In this document: positions 9,399-18,031 of the stretch, in pieces
Layout of the letters: the number at the start of each line of letters is the position of its first letter
Numbering within the stretch: position 1 is the stretch's first letter
Source of the DNA: Blastococcus sp. Marseille-P5729
GTDB taxonomy: Bacteria; Actinomycetota; Actinomycetes; Mycobacteriales; Antricoccaceae
Assembly (NCBI RefSeq): GCF_900292035.1
Contig: NZ_OMPO01000003.1
Coordinates: forward strand, 1 to 64,000
Direction: 5' to 3'
DNA length: 64,000 bases
The notes under the pieces: model-generated
Database searches by the model: none
What the model saw: only the letters and a program-made list of their open reading frames with translations
What the model was told of the DNA's origin: nothing
Made by a program: the position numbers and the translations under genes

Positions 9399-9432
9399 AG
9401 GCCCACATGAGGGCCTATCTGCCGTAGGCAGC
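9399..9432. terminator. Two small hairpins before sigM
   Basis: AGGCCC (9399-9404) pairs with GGGCCT (9411-9416), followed by CTGCC-GTA-GGCAG (9420-9432). There is no T tract. They could end the preceding transcript or shape the sigM leader. Confidence 0.3.
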
Positions 9433-9447
9433 CGTTAGAGTGATTGG

Positions 9448-10020
9448 GTGACCTCCTTCGCCGTCGAAGATGACCCGCGCTCTGACAAGGAGCTGCTGGC
9501 CGATCACGTCACCGGTGACCCCTACGCGTTCGAGCGCATCGTCCAGCGTCACCGCAACCGGCTGTACGCCGTGGCGCTACGAACCATGCGCGATCCGGAG
9601 GACGCCGCTGACGCACTGCAGGACGCCCTCATCTCGGCGTTTCGCGCGGCGTCGTCCTTCCGCGCGGAGGCACAGGTCACGACCTGGTTGCACCGCATCG
9701 TCGTCAACGCCTGCCTCGACCGGATCCGGCGCAAGCAGGCCCGGCCCACCGCTCCCCTCCCAGAGGAGGGGCCCGGCGAACCCGCCGACCCGCGTGACGC
9801 CGTCGACGAACGCGACATGTCGATGCTGGTGCAGGACGCGCTCATGAAGATTCCCGAGGACCAGCGAGCCGCCATCGTGCTCGTTGACGTCCAGGGCTAT
9901 TCGGTGGCGGACGCCGCCGCGGCCCTCGACGTCCCCGAGGGGACCATCAAGAGCCGGTGCGCCCGCGGGCGAGCCAAGCTCGCGGTAATTCTCGGGCATC
10001 TACGGAACCCAGAGGGCTAG
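9448..10020 (+). CDS. sigM: ECF RNA polymerase sigma factor, SigM family
   Basis: 190-residue extracytoplasmic-function sigma factor. Region 2 (YAFERIVQRHRNRLYAVALR, DAADALQDALISAFRAASSF) is followed by a short linker and region 4 (LMKIPEDQRAAIVLVDVQGY, VPEGTIKSRCARGRAKLA). The GTG start at 9448 gives the family's usual length. In actinobacteria sigM sits between the mviN cluster and trxB/trxA, as here, and responds to envelope or thiol stress. The next gene encodes its likely anti-sigma factor, 158 bases downstream. Confidence 0.93.
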   Translation: MTSFAVEDDPRSDKELLADHVTGDPYAFERIVQRHRNRLYAVALRTMRDPEDAADALQDALISAFRAASSFRAEAQVTTWLHRIVVNACLDRIRRKQARPTAPLPEEGPGEPADPRDAVDERDMSMLVQDALMKIPEDQRAAIVLVDVQGYSVADAAAALDVPEGTIKSRCARGRAKLAVILGHLRNPEG

Positions 10021-10178
10021 CGGCGCGTCGCACCTGCACCACGGGAAGATCGATCGACGGCGCTCACCCACGCTAAGCAGAAGTGATTGGGCTCGCCGTC
10101 CGATTCGACCGTGCACACGACCGGGGCACTTCGGCATTCGCAACCAGGCGGACGCCGTCATGCACATGAGGAGATGTC

Positions 10179-11093
10179 ATGACCCAGGACTTTCGCGCCA
10201 CTGGCGTGTCAGGGCCATGCCCAGACGTGGACACGCTGGCAGATCTACATGCCGGTGTACTCGACGCCACCACGGCCGCGTCCTTGCGCACCCACGTCGA
10301 CGGGTGTGCGGCGTGCACCGAGGTGCTCGCTGCACTCGACGCGACCGTGCAGTCGCTGAGCGCGCTTCCGCAGGTTGAGCTGCCCGCTGATGTCGCGGCC
10401 CGGATCGACCGCGCCCTCGCGGCCGAAGCGGGCCGTGGCGACGGCGACCTGTCGAGCTCGTTCGCTACCTCGCCCCCGGTAGCACCGTCGAATGTGCATC
10501 GGCTGGATGCCGACCGTCCACGTCAGGCCAAGCCCGAACCATCCGCCCACGGTGGCCCGCCGCAGCAAACCGGCGAGGCCACGAATGTCCGCAGCCTCAG
10601 CGCGCACCGTGAGAAGAAGGCCGGCCGCGGCCGGCTGCTGCTCGCAGCCGCGGCGGCCGCGGCCGTGATCGGCGGCGGCACTCTGGTGCTGACCCAGAAC
10701 GGCGGCGAGAACGTCGCCAACAACCAGGCCGGCAGCAGCCAGACCACGCAGACGGAGAACCAAGAGCGTGCGGAGGGCGAGGCGGTCCCCGGCCAGGTGC
10801 AGACCTTCAACTCGCCGGCCGACGTTCTCGACCGCGGCGCGATCGAGAACAACGAGGTCTCGCCGGAGGTGGCCGGCCAGATGGCCGAGCTGTCGGCGCG
10901 CAACCAGTGCCTCAGCGAGATCGTGCCGCGGCCGGCGTCCGCCCCTGAAGCGGTCCAGGCCGGCAGCTACCAGGGCGATGAGGCCTACGCCTTCGTCTTC
11001 CCGACGAGCGATCCCGAGGTCGTCGAGATGATCGTGGTCGCGGCTGCGGACTGCTCGAACATCCTGCACAAGGAATCGGGCCCGCGTAACTAG
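10179..11093 (+). CDS. Zinc-finger anti-sigma factor (SigM partner, RsmA-like)
   Basis: 304 residues. The N-terminal cytoplasmic domain carries the ZAS zinc motif LRTHVDGCAACTEVL (H-x3-C-x2-C) preceded by the usual upstream His (DLHAGVLD). A linker of about 90 residues leads to one membrane helix (LLLAAAAAAAVIGGGTLVLT) and an extracytoplasmic domain with two late cysteines (ARNQCLSEI, AADCSNIL). It would bind and silence the sigma factor encoded immediately upstream. The ATG start follows GAGGAGATGTC, a good ribosome site. Confidence 0.88.
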   Translation: MTQDFRATGVSGPCPDVDTLADLHAGVLDATTAASLRTHVDGCAACTEVLAALDATVQSLSALPQVELPADVAARIDRALAAEAGRGDGDLSSSFATSPPVAPSNVHRLDADRPRQAKPEPSAHGGPPQQTGEATNVRSLSAHREKKAGRGRLLLAAAAAAAVIGGGTLVLTQNGGENVANNQAGSSQTTQTENQERAEGEAVPGQVQTFNSPADVLDRGAIENNEVSPEVAGQMAELSARNQCLSEIVPRPASAPEAVQAGSYQGDEAYAFVFPTSDPEVVEMIVVAAADCSNILHKESGPRN

Positions 11094-11150
11094 ACCGCGC
11101 CGACGGCCCCGGTCCGCGAGTCGGCTTCCTCGGTCCGGGGCACGGCGCAT

Positions 11151-11189
11151 CGCGATGCCACCTACCAGAGCGCGGTGGGTGGCATCGCG
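11151..11189. terminator. Strong hairpin between the sigM operon and trxB
   Basis: A 16-bp stem (arms 11151-11166 and 11174-11189, one G-U pair) closes a 7-nt loop AGAGCGC. It has no downstream T run, so it may be a Rho-assisted terminator, a 3' stabiliser, or part of the trxB leader. A second smaller stem (GCCCCGG/CCGGGGC) lies just upstream. Confidence 0.55.
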
Positions 11190-11333
11190 CACGCAATTCA
11201 CCCCGCAGACGGTCGCAGGGTCCTCCAGGACGGCGGGAATAGCGGGCCTAGGATGGACGTTGCACCTGACCGCGCCGCCACCCACGGGTCGCCGGCCACA
11301 TCTGACACCAGCGACTTCGAAGAGGGTTTCTCG

Positions 11334-12263
11334 TTGAGCACAGACGTCCGTAACGTGGTCATCATCGGCTCGGGGCCAGCGGGCTACACCGCGGCCATCT
11401 ATGCCGCCCGCGCCAATCTCGAACCGCTTGTGTTCGAGGGAAGCCAGTACGGCGGTGCTCTCATGACAACGACCGAGGTGGAGAACTTCCCCGGCTTCGT
11501 CGAGGGCATCGATGGACCGATGCTGATGAGCAACCTGCGCGGTCAAGCCGAGCGTTTCGGCGCCGAGCTGCGCTCCGAGGACGTCACCGAGGTCGACCTC
11601 ACCGCGAGCCCGAAGGTGGTCAAGGTCGGCGACGATACCCACCTGGCACACTCGGTGATCATCGCGACCGGCTCGAAGTACCGCTATCTGGGCCTGGAGA
11701 ACGAGGACCGGCTGCTCGGCCGCGGCGTCTCGGCCTGTGCAACCTGCGACGGCTTCTTCTTCCGCGACCAGGACATCGCCGTGGTCGGCGGCGGCGACAG
11801 CGCAATGGAGGAGGCCACCTTTCTCACCCGCTTCGGCAAGTCCGTCACGGTCATTCACCGCCGCGAGGAGTTCCGCGCCTCCAAGATCATGCTGGACCGA
11901 GCTCGCGACAACGACAAGATCAACTGGGCACTGAACAAGCAGGTCATCGACGTCGTCGGCGACGAGAAGGTCTCCGGCGTCGTCCTCGAGGACGCCATCA
12001 CCGGGGAGCGCTCCACGCTGGACGTGGGCGGACTATTCATCGCCATCGGGCACGATCCACGCAGCGAGCTGTTCCAGGGCCAGGTGCACCTGGATGACGC
12101 GGGATACATCCTGGTCGAGGGCCGCTCGACCCGCACGAACATCGATGGCGTCTTCGCCTGCGGCGACGTCGTCGACCACACCTACCGCCAGGCCATCACT
12201 GCCGCGGGCACCGGCTGCTCCGCGGCGATCGACGCCGAACGCTGGCTCGCCGATCAAGAATAG
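11334..12263 (+). CDS. trxB: Thioredoxin-disulfide reductase
   Basis: FAD enzyme that uses NADPH to reduce thioredoxin (encoded next). FAD-binding [17 protein letters not shown] at the N-terminus, redox pair CATC at residues 135-138, NADPH-binding [19 protein letters not shown], and C-terminal FAD contact [24 protein letters not shown] start at 11334 with AGAGGG seven bases before it gives 309 residues, the normal length. The frame is also open from an ATG at 11253 and a GTG at 11175, which would add a poorly conserved leader. It is cotranscribed with trxA. Confidence 0.93.
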   Translation: MSTDVRNVVIIGSGPAGYTAAIYAARANLEPLVFEGSQYGGALMTTTEVENFPGFVEGIDGPMLMSNLRGQAERFGAELRSEDVTEVDLTASPKVVKVGDDTHLAHSVIIATGSKYRYLGLENEDRLLGRGVSACATCDGFFFRDQDIAVVGGGDSAMEEATFLTRFGKSVTVIHRREEFRASKIMLDRARDNDKINWALNKQVIDVVGDEKVSGVVLEDAITGERSTLDVGGLFIAIGHDPRSELFQGQVHLDDAGYILVEGRSTRTNIDGVFACGDVVDHTYRQAITAAGTGCSAAIDAERWLADQE

Positions 12264-12337
12264 ATCGAAGAACCTCCATATACTGCCGGTTTCCTGATCC
12301 GGCTCATACAATTCCCGCAACGACTTTAGGAGAACCC

Positions 12338-12664
12338 ATGGCTGACAACATCGTCAACGTCACCGATCAGAGCTTCGCCAGCGACGTCCTGGGCAGCGAC
12401 AAGCCCGTGCTCGTCGATTTCTGGGCCGAGTGGTGCGGTCCGTGCAAGATGATCGCCCCCGTACTCGAGGAGATCGCCGGCGAGGTCAAGGACAAGCTCA
12501 CCGTCGCCAAGATCAACATCGACGACAACCCCCAGGTCGCTCGGGACTACCAGATCATGTCCATCCCCACCATGACCGTGTTCTCCGGTGGCCAGCCGGT
12601 CAAGAGCATCGTGGGCGCCAAGCCCAAGGCGGCCATCAAGGCCGAACTCGCTGAGTTCATCTAA
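12338..12664 (+). CDS. trxA: Thioredoxin
   Basis: 108-residue cytosolic disulfide reductant with the WCGPC active site (Cys33, Cys36) and the cis-proline region SIPTMTVFSGGQ. It is reduced by TrxB from the gene 74 bases upstream. The start is preceded by TTTAGGAGAACCC, a strong ribosome site, and an intrinsic terminator follows. This pair sits downstream of sigM as in other actinobacteria, which suggests a shared redox-stress response. Confidence 0.97.
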   Translation: MADNIVNVTDQSFASDVLGSDKPVLVDFWAEWCGPCKMIAPVLEEIAGEVKDKLTVAKINIDDNPQVARDYQIMSIPTMTVFSGGQPVKSIVGAKPKAAIKAELAEFI

Positions 12665-12680
12665 TTTGTTGGTTCACGTC

Positions 12681-12714
12681 CGAAGGGCGCCGTCATCCCC
12701 GGCGGCGCCCTTCG
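12681..12714 (+). terminator. Terminator after trxA
   Basis: Perfect 12-bp stem CGAAGGGCGCCG (12681-12692) / CGGCGCCCTTCG (12703-12714) with a 10-nt loop, 17 bases after the trxA stop. Confidence 0.8.
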
Positions 12715-12779
12715 TCATATCGTCGGTGCGATACGGTCGGCGCCCCACACCGGCTGCGGCAGCTTGAAGGAGCACACGG

Positions 12780-13880
12780 ATGAGGACCATCGCCTTGGGC
12801 GACAGCGGGCCCGCCGTTGTCGAGATCCGCTCGATGCTGCAGAAGCAGCGGTTGCTCCCGATCGGGGAGGCAGCGCCAGATCCGCAAGATCCGGTGTCGA
12901 GCGTCTACGACAGCGCGTGCGTCGCTGCCGTACGTCGCTTTCAGCAGGAGCGGGGTCTGCTCAGCAGTGGCCAGGTGGACGCCGACACCTATCAGGAGCT
13001 GTTGGACTCCCAGTACCGGCTCGGCGATCGCGACCTCTCGTTGACGTCCGGGCGGCTGCAGCGCGGGGACGACGTCCGTCGGCTGCAGGGTCAACTCGGG
13101 GAGCTGGGCTTCCACCACGGCAATGTCGATGGCATCTTCGGCCCCGGGACCGAGGGCAGCGTGCGCGCCTTTCAGAACGACTACGGGCTGCGCGCCGACG
13201 GCGTCTGCGGTCCCGAGACGGCTCGCGCGCTGGGCAACCTACTTCCCAAGGTCACCGGCGGCTCGGCCCCACTGCTGCGATCCCGTGCGCACCGGCGCAA
13301 TTCCGGTCCGCAGCTGGCTGGACGGCACATCTATCTTTCCGCCGGCGACGACATCGACGGTTTCACGTGGAACATCGCCCATCGGGTACGAGACCTGTTG
13401 GAGTTGCTGGGTGCCAACACCACGCTCAGCAAGCGGGAGCGGCTGGTGTCCACATCGGCCGAGCAGCGCGCAGAGCACGCCAACCGGTCCGGCGCGGAGC
13501 TCTTCATCAAGCTGCGGGTGGCCGACCAAGCCAGCGAGCCACATCGCGGCGCGGCGACCTACTACTTCGGCTCACCGCTCCACGTCTCGCGAGTCGGTCA
13601 AGAGATCGCCGATTTTCTGCACCGCGAGCTGATCGCGCGGACCAGGGTGGCCGACGGCGGCGTGCATCCGCGAGTGCTCGAGATCCTGCGCCTGACCCGG
13701 ATGCCCGCTGTGCTCGTCGAGTTCGGCGGACCGATCGACGATGCCGAACGCGCGCGGCTGCGCGAGGACCAGTTGCGCGCGCTCGTCGCCGAGAGCGTCG
13801 TCGCCGCCCTGCAGCGGTTCTACCTGAGCTCCCCGGACGATCAGCCGACCGGGACCTGGCGGGTACCGGCCTTCGACTAG
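12780..13880 (+). CDS. cwlM: CwlM-like protein: two PG-binding domains plus degenerate amidase_3
   Basis: 366 residues, no signal peptide, so predicted cytoplasmic. Two PGBD1 repeats (about residues 8-78 and 92-155, ending VDADTYQELL and DGVCGPETARAL) are followed by an N-acetylmuramoyl-L-alanine amidase (amidase_3) domain. Zinc ligands are largely lost: the DPGHGG motif reads YLSAGDD (186-191 region), the SIHAN motif reads IKLRVAD (243-249), and only the late Glu survives (LVEFGG, Glu314). The mycobacterial homologue CwlM is a cytoplasmic regulator that activates MurA, not a hydrolase. Loss of ligands here fits a regulatory role (inference). The gene is convergent with parB. Confidence 0.85.
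   Translation: MRTIALGDSGPAVVEIRSMLQKQRLLPIGEAAPDPQDPVSSVYDSACVAAVRRFQQERGLLSSGQVDADTYQELLDSQYRLGDRDLSLTSGRLQRGDDVRRLQGQLGELGFHHGNVDGIFGPGTEGSVRAFQNDYGLRADGVCGPETARALGNLLPKVTGGSAPLLRSRAHRRNSGPQLAGRHIYLSAGDDIDGFTWNIAHRVRDLLELLGANTTLSKRERLVSTSAEQRAEHANRSGAELFIKLRVADQASEPHRGAATYYFGSPLHVSRVGQEIADFLHRELIARTRVADGGVHPRVLEILRLTRMPAVLVEFGGPIDDAERARLREDQLRALVAESVVAALQRFYLSSPDDQPTGTWRVPAFD
13359..13374. other. Degenerate parS-like site inside cwlM
   Basis: GGTTTCACGTGGAACA differs from the palindrome TGTTTCACGTGAAACA at two positions and lies within the cwlM coding sequence, about 1.7 kb from the nearest good parS site. It may be chance. Confidence 0.3.
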
Positions 13881-14141
13881 GCCGTTACGCGTGAGCGTAC
13901 GATGCCGCCCGCCGTGCTCGTCGACGATTGCATAGCGGACGGAGACGTCACAGGACGCTCGTGTCCGCATGACGTGGTATCCCGCGCGCGTTGGAAGGGG
14001 GATCGTGCTCGCCCATACTCCCGCCTGCGTCGTCTCTGAGCGCCTTCGGTGCTCATCGACGAACGTGCGAATCGGCGCTCATCTATCAGCGGGTCGACCG
14101 CACGGCGGGCCGCGCCTAGCTGCCTTCGTTACAGGACCCAG

Positions 14142-15485
14142 CTAGTCGCTCGAGCCCGGCTGCGGGGACCTGGGGGCGTCGCCGCCGAGGGAGCCCGGGT
14201 TGGTGGCCAGCGGCGGGGCCATCATCGCGATGATCCGCTCCAGGTCGTCGATCGACGCGAACTCGACCACGATCTTGCCCTTGGTCCGACCCAGCTGCAC
14301 AAGAGCCCGCGTGTCGAAGTGGTCGGACAACCGCTCCGCGAGCGAGCTCAACGCAGGCGCGGTGACGGTCTTACGCCGCGCTGCCCGCCGCGTCGGTGCC
14401 TGGTCCGAGCCGTGCAGGGAGACCGCTTCCTCCGTCGCACGCACGGACATCCCCTCGGCCACGATCCGTGCGGCCAGCGCCTCCTGGGCCTCCGGGTCAT
14501 CGAGCGACAGCAGCGCCCGCGCGTGCGAGCCAGAGATGACTCCGGCCGCGACCCGGTTCTGCACGCGGGTGGGCAGCTTCAGCAGCCGGATCGTGTTCGA
14601 GATAGCGGGCCGGCTCCGCTTGATGCGGACAGCCAGCTCTTCGTGCGTCACGCCGAACTCGTCGATCAGTTGCTGATACGCGGCAGCCTCCTCGAGCGGA
14701 TGCAGCTGCACGCGGTGGATGTTCTCCAGCAGTGCATCTCGCAGCATCTCGTCGTCCTCGGTCTTGCGGACGATGACCGGAAGCCGGTCGACCCCTGCCA
14801 GCCGCGCCGCGCGGAGGCGACGCTCGCCCATGATCAGCTCGTAGCCGTCGGCGGTGGAGCGAACCACAATCGGCTGCAGCAGACCGAACTCTTTGATCGA
14901 CTCCGCGAGCTCGGCGAGCTCGTCGTCGTCGAACACCTGCCGTGGGTTCTTGGGATTCGCCCGGATCTCGTCGGGATCGAGCTCGAGCAGGACCGCAGCC
15001 GCCTCATCCGGTGTTTCACGTGAAACGTCAGCAGGATCGGCTCGGTTAGGGGTTCCGTCGGCCGCGTCTGCGGACGGGTCAGCGCCGGACGCCGAAGGGT
15101 CCGCGTCACTCGACGAGCGAGCGCCGTGCCCGGCGACACGGCCCTCGCTATCCACAGGGCCACCCACAGTCGCCGTGCCGGCTGGCGCCGGTGCCGATCC
15201 GGCCGGGCCAACCTCAGGGCGGTTCATCTCCACGCCGTGCCCCGGCGCGGATGAAGCAGAATCATGAGCCGCCCGGGCAGCTGACCCTTTGCGTTCTGCG
15301 ACATCGTCCAAGACCTGCCGGGTCGTCTCTTCATCCACAGGCGGTGGATTGTCGAGCGCGGTCCAGAAGTGCCCCTTGCCCGATGTTGCTCCCATCGGCG
15401 CAGACGGAATCAGTGCACCCAGTCCGCGGCCCAGTCCTCCGCGGCGGGCTGGCGGCTCGGGCTTGGGGTCAGGACCGTCAGACAT
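14142..15485 (-). CDS. parB: Chromosome-partitioning protein ParB
   Basis: 447-residue CTP-dependent DNA clamp that loads at parS and organises the origin region with ParA and SMC. The N-terminus has a ParA-stimulating [14 protein letters not shown] box, then a long disordered Ala/Ser/Pro stretch (about residues 30-160), the CTP-binding motif GERRLRA (220-226), a helix-turn-helix ([20 protein letters not shown]) and a C-terminal dimerisation domain. The disordered region contains the peptide VSRET (154-158), which is the translation of an embedded parS site. The start follows GGAGCATC. It is the last gene of the leftward operon parA-parB. Confidence 0.95.
   Translation of the reverse strand: MSDGPDPKPEPPARRGGLGRGLGALIPSAPMGATSGKGHFWTALDNPPPVDEETTRQVLDDVAERKGSAARAAHDSASSAPGHGVEMNRPEVGPAGSAPAPAGTATVGGPVDSEGRVAGHGARSSSDADPSASGADPSADAADGTPNRADPADVSRETPDEAAAVLLELDPDEIRANPKNPRQVFDDDELAELAESIKEFGLLQPIVVRSTADGYELIMGERRLRAARLAGVDRLPVIVRKTEDDEMLRDALLENIHRVQLHPLEEAAAYQQLIDEFGVTHEELAVRIKRSRPAISNTIRLLKLPTRVQNRVAAGVISGSHARALLSLDDPEAQEALAARIVAEGMSVRATEEAVSLHGSDQAPTRRAARRKTVTAPALSSLAERLSDHFDTRALVQLGRTKGKIVVEFASIDDLERIIAMMAPPLATNPGSLGGDAPRSPQPGSSD
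15012..15027. other. parS site inside parB
   Basis: TGTTTCACGTGAAACG, one mismatch from the 16-bp parS palindrome TGTTTCACGTGAAACA. It is read in frame as VSRET within ParB's disordered region. Confidence 0.85.
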
Positions 15486-15502
15486 GATGCTCCGTTCTCG
15501 GA

Positions 15503-15518
15503 TGTTCCACGTGAAACA
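15503..15518. other. parS site between parA and parB
   Basis: TGTTCCACGTGAAACA, one substitution from the parS palindrome, located 18 bases upstream of the parB start. Confidence 0.85.
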
Positions 15519-15529
15519 CTACCTGCCGG

Positions 15530-16825
15530 CTACTGGCGGGAGACCAGTTCATTAGCCGCCGAAACATAGGCCACCGCGCCGCGCGAGTCAGGTTCATAGC
15601 TGAGTACTGACATGCCGTAGCTCGGTGCCTCGCTCACCTTCACGCTGCGCGGAATGATTGAGCGCATCACGGCCTCCCCGAAGTGCGCACGTACCTCGTC
15701 CACCACCTGGCCAGCGAGCTTCGTGCGCGCGTCGAACATGGTCAGCAACATGGTGGAGACGTGCAGCGCCGGGTTCAGGTAGCCCTTGATCAGTTCGACG
15801 GTTTCCAACAGCTGCCCAAGACCCTCCAGGGCGTAGTATTCGCACTGGACCGGGATCAACACCTCCGCCGCGGCCGCTAACGCATTGACCGTGAGCAGGC
15901 CCAGCGACGGTGGGCAGTCAATGAACACATAGTCGAACCGCTCATCGTCTGCATGCAGTGCCAGGAAGTCACTCACCGCCTGACGAAGCCGGAACTCGCG
16001 GCCCACCATCACGCCTGCAAGTTCGACCTCGGCCCCGGCAAGATCGCTCGTGGCGGGCACCCCATACAGCCGGCCGGCCGGGACACCGGGAGCGTTCACC
16101 TCCTGCGCGACCTCGACCAGCGGGGTCTTGTCGACGATCACGTTGTAGGTCGACGGGGTGCCCGGTGGGTGATCGATGCCCAGGCCGGTGCTGGCGTTGC
16201 CCTGCGGATCCAGGTCGATCACGAGGATCTTCAGACCGCGCATCGCCAGCGCCGCAGCTAGATTGACGGTGGTCGTGGTCTTCCCGACCCCGCCCTTCTG
16301 GTTCGACACCGTAATGATCCGCGGCTGAGCCGGTCGGTCTGCGAGGTCATTAGGCTGCGTGTCATCGCGAGATGCGGGGCGAGGAAGGCTCTGCCCGGAC
16401 TGATCGGCTCCTCGCGATTCCGGCGTCGGCGAGGGGTCGAGGACCGTTTCACGGGAAACATCGGTGCTCGGCTCGGGGTGCTGGCGGCTGCAGTCCGGTG
16501 CGTACGCCGGGGACGCGACCGGGTCCGCGCCGGGCCCGTCACGAGTGATCGGGGAGTCGTCTGCGGCTGCAGCCTGCTCCAGCCCTGGACCCTGCTGCGC
16601 TCCAGATGATGTTTCACGTGAAACGGTAGCCCCGTGATCAAGCGATTCCGCCGCTGTTTCACGTGAAACGGAGCCAACCCTCGAAGCGCACTCGACCCCA
16701 GTAGGTTCATCGATCCGCGGCGCCACGATCCGGCTACCAGCCCAGCCCAGACCGGTCGGCGTACCACCGGATTCCACCGAGCGGCGTTTACGGGGCCAGC
16801 CCAGCTTCGAGGACGTCAGGCTCAC
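15530..16825 (-). CDS. parA: Chromosome-partitioning ATPase ParA (Soj) with long N-terminal extension
   Basis: 431 residues. The deviant Walker A motif KGGVGKTTT is at 177-185, Walker B-like FIDCPPSLGL follows, then ALEGLGQLLETVELIKGY. It drives origin segregation with ParB and binds DNA nonspecifically when ATP-bound. The core is usually about 260-300 residues; here about 165 disordered residues precede it, containing three VSRET peptides (53-57, 68-72, 123-127) that are translations of parS or near-parS sequence. The GTG start at 16825 shares one base with the stop of rsmG, so translation is coupled. Confidence 0.95.
   Translation of the reverse strand: MSLTSSKLGWPRKRRSVESGGTPTGLGWAGSRIVAPRIDEPTGVECASRVGSVSRETAAESLDHGATVSRETSSGAQQGPGLEQAAAADDSPITRDGPGADPVASPAYAPDCSRQHPEPSTDVSRETVLDPSPTPESRGADQSGQSLPRPASRDDTQPNDLADRPAQPRIITVSNQKGGVGKTTTTVNLAAALAMRGLKILVIDLDPQGNASTGLGIDHPPGTPSTYNVIVDKTPLVEVAQEVNAPGVPAGRLYGVPATSDLAGAEVELAGVMVGREFRLRQAVSDFLALHADDERFDYVFIDCPPSLGLLTVNALAAAAEVLIPVQCEYYALEGLGQLLETVELIKGYLNPALHVSTMLLTMFDARTKLAGQVVDEVRAHFGEAVMRSIIPRSVKVSEAPSYGMSVLSYEPDSRGAVAYVSAANELVSRQ
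16444..16460. other. Degenerate parS-like site inside parA
   Basis: CGTTTCACGGGAAACA carries a T-to-G change in the centre of the palindrome. It still encodes VSRET (ParA 123-127). ParB binding is doubtful. Confidence 0.5.
16610..16625. other. parS site inside parA
   Basis: TGTTTCACGTGAAACG, one mismatch from consensus, read in frame as VSRET (ParA 68-72). Confidence 0.85.
16655..16670. other. parS site inside parA
   Basis: TGTTTCACGTGAAACG, identical to the site 45 bases away, read in frame as VSRET (ParA 53-57). Confidence 0.85.
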
Positions 16826-17478
16826 TATCTACTCCAGGCTCCGTGGGGCCGCGCTACCAGGACGCGAGCCGCCTGCTCACCGTCGGGACTGATGATCTCC
16901 AGGATATTCAGGTCCTCGACGAGGCGGCGCTGTCGCCGAGTTAGAGACTCGATCTCGGACTCGACCGACCGCCCCTTGAGTGCGGCGACGTGGCCCTGGT
17001 CCGCTACCAATGGCACACACCATTCCAGCAACCGCCCGAGCGGCGCAACTGCCCGCGAGACCACCACATCGTACCGGCCGATGCGGTCTGGCGAGTCCGG
17101 CTCTCCCGCGCGCCCGCGGCGGATCCGAACGTTCTCCAGCGCTAGCTCGCCGACGATCTGCTCGAGGTAGGAGATGCGGCGCTGTAGCGGATCGACCAGC
17201 GTGATCTGCAGGTCAGGTCGGGCGATGGCCAACGGAATACCGGGCAGACCACCGCCACTGCCGACGTCGCAGACCGACGCGCCATCCGGCAGCACCCGGT
17301 CCGGGAGGTAGGCCAGCAGAGCACTGTTGATCAGGTGGCGTTCCCACAGCACCGGCACCTCCCGCGGCCCGTTCAGCCCACGGATTGGACCGGCCTCACA
17401 CAGCGAGGCATGGAAGCGCTCGGCCAGCCTGAGCCGCTCTCCGAACACCGCGGCGGCCGACGGCGGCGCCGGCTGCAT
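16825..17478 (-). CDS. rsmG: 16S rRNA (guanine-527-N7)-methyltransferase
   Basis: 217 residues. Methylates G527 of 16S rRNA with S-adenosylmethionine; loss gives low-level streptomycin resistance in other bacteria. SAM-binding motif CDVGSGGGLPGIPLAIARP and acidic ribose contact VDPLQRRISYLEQ; catalytic-region pattern VVSRAVAPLGRLLEWC. Lies between jag (2-base gap) and parA (1-base overlap) in the standard actinobacterial order. Confidence 0.95.
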   Translation of the reverse strand: MQPAPPSAAAVFGERLRLAERFHASLCEAGPIRGLNGPREVPVLWERHLINSALLAYLPDRVLPDGASVCDVGSGGGLPGIPLAIARPDLQITLVDPLQRRISYLEQIVGELALENVRIRRGRAGEPDSPDRIGRYDVVVSRAVAPLGRLLEWCVPLVADQGHVAALKGRSVESEIESLTRRQRRLVEDLNILEIISPDGEQAARVLVARPHGAWSR

Positions 17479-17480
17479 GC

Positions 17481-17984
17481 TCAGGAGGCGCGTCGGATGA
17501 CGACGCGTCGGTTGGGCTCCTCGCCGGTGGACTCGCTCACGACGTCGTCCTCTGCAGCGACTACATCGTGCACCACCTTGCGCTCGAAGGGGTTCATCGA
17601 CGGCAGCCGGCGCTCCTGACCGGAATCGCGCACGTCGTCGATCGCAGCGGTTGCCAGCTTGGTGAGCCGTTCGCGCTCGGCAGCCCGGTACCCGTCGATG
17701 TCCAGCATCAGCCGGCTGCGTACCCCGGTGCGAGCGGTCACCGCAAGCCTGGTGAGCTCCTGCAGAGCGTCCAGGGTCTGGCCCTTGTGGCCGACCAGAT
17801 GCTGGAGGTCACCGCCGTCGACGGCGACGACCGCGCGCGTGCCCTCGACGTCCAGGTCGATATCGCCGTCCAGGTCGAGGATGTCGAGCAACCGCTCGAG
17901 GTAGTCCCCGGCGATGTCACCTTCGACGACCAGCGGGTCATCGCTGGTGAGCTCGTCCACGTCGTCGTGCTGGGTGTCAGTCAT
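17481..17984 (-). CDS. jag: Jag/KhpB-like RNA-binding protein (KH + R3H)
   Basis: 167 residues. An acidic N-terminus is followed by a KH domain with the GHKGQTLDALQ loop (about residues 79-89) and an R3H domain with the R-x3-H signature in NPFERKVVHDVV. It lacks the extra N-terminal Jag domain of Firmicutes, as is usual in actinobacteria. It probably binds RNA and affects cell elongation or division together with YidC-dependent membrane insertion. It lies between yidC and rsmG; the start follows GAGAGGG. Confidence 0.92.
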   Translation of the reverse strand: MTDTQHDDVDELTSDDPLVVEGDIAGDYLERLLDILDLDGDIDLDVEGTRAVVAVDGGDLQHLVGHKGQTLDALQELTRLAVTARTGVRSRLMLDIDGYRAAERERLTKLATAAIDDVRDSGQERRLPSMNPFERKVVHDVVAAEDDVVSESTGEEPNRRVVIRRAS

Positions 17985-18031
17985 GTGGCCCTCTCAGTAG
18001 CAGGGATTGATGCGGTGTATGCCGGCGCTAC

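Noticed and set aside
10245-11858. 537-codon open frame on the minus strand
   Set aside because: Covers the anti-sigma gene and trxB in antisense; no ribosome site or domain.
14049-15023. 324-codon open frame on the plus strand
   Set aside because: Antisense to parB, whose CTP-binding and HTH motifs are clear.
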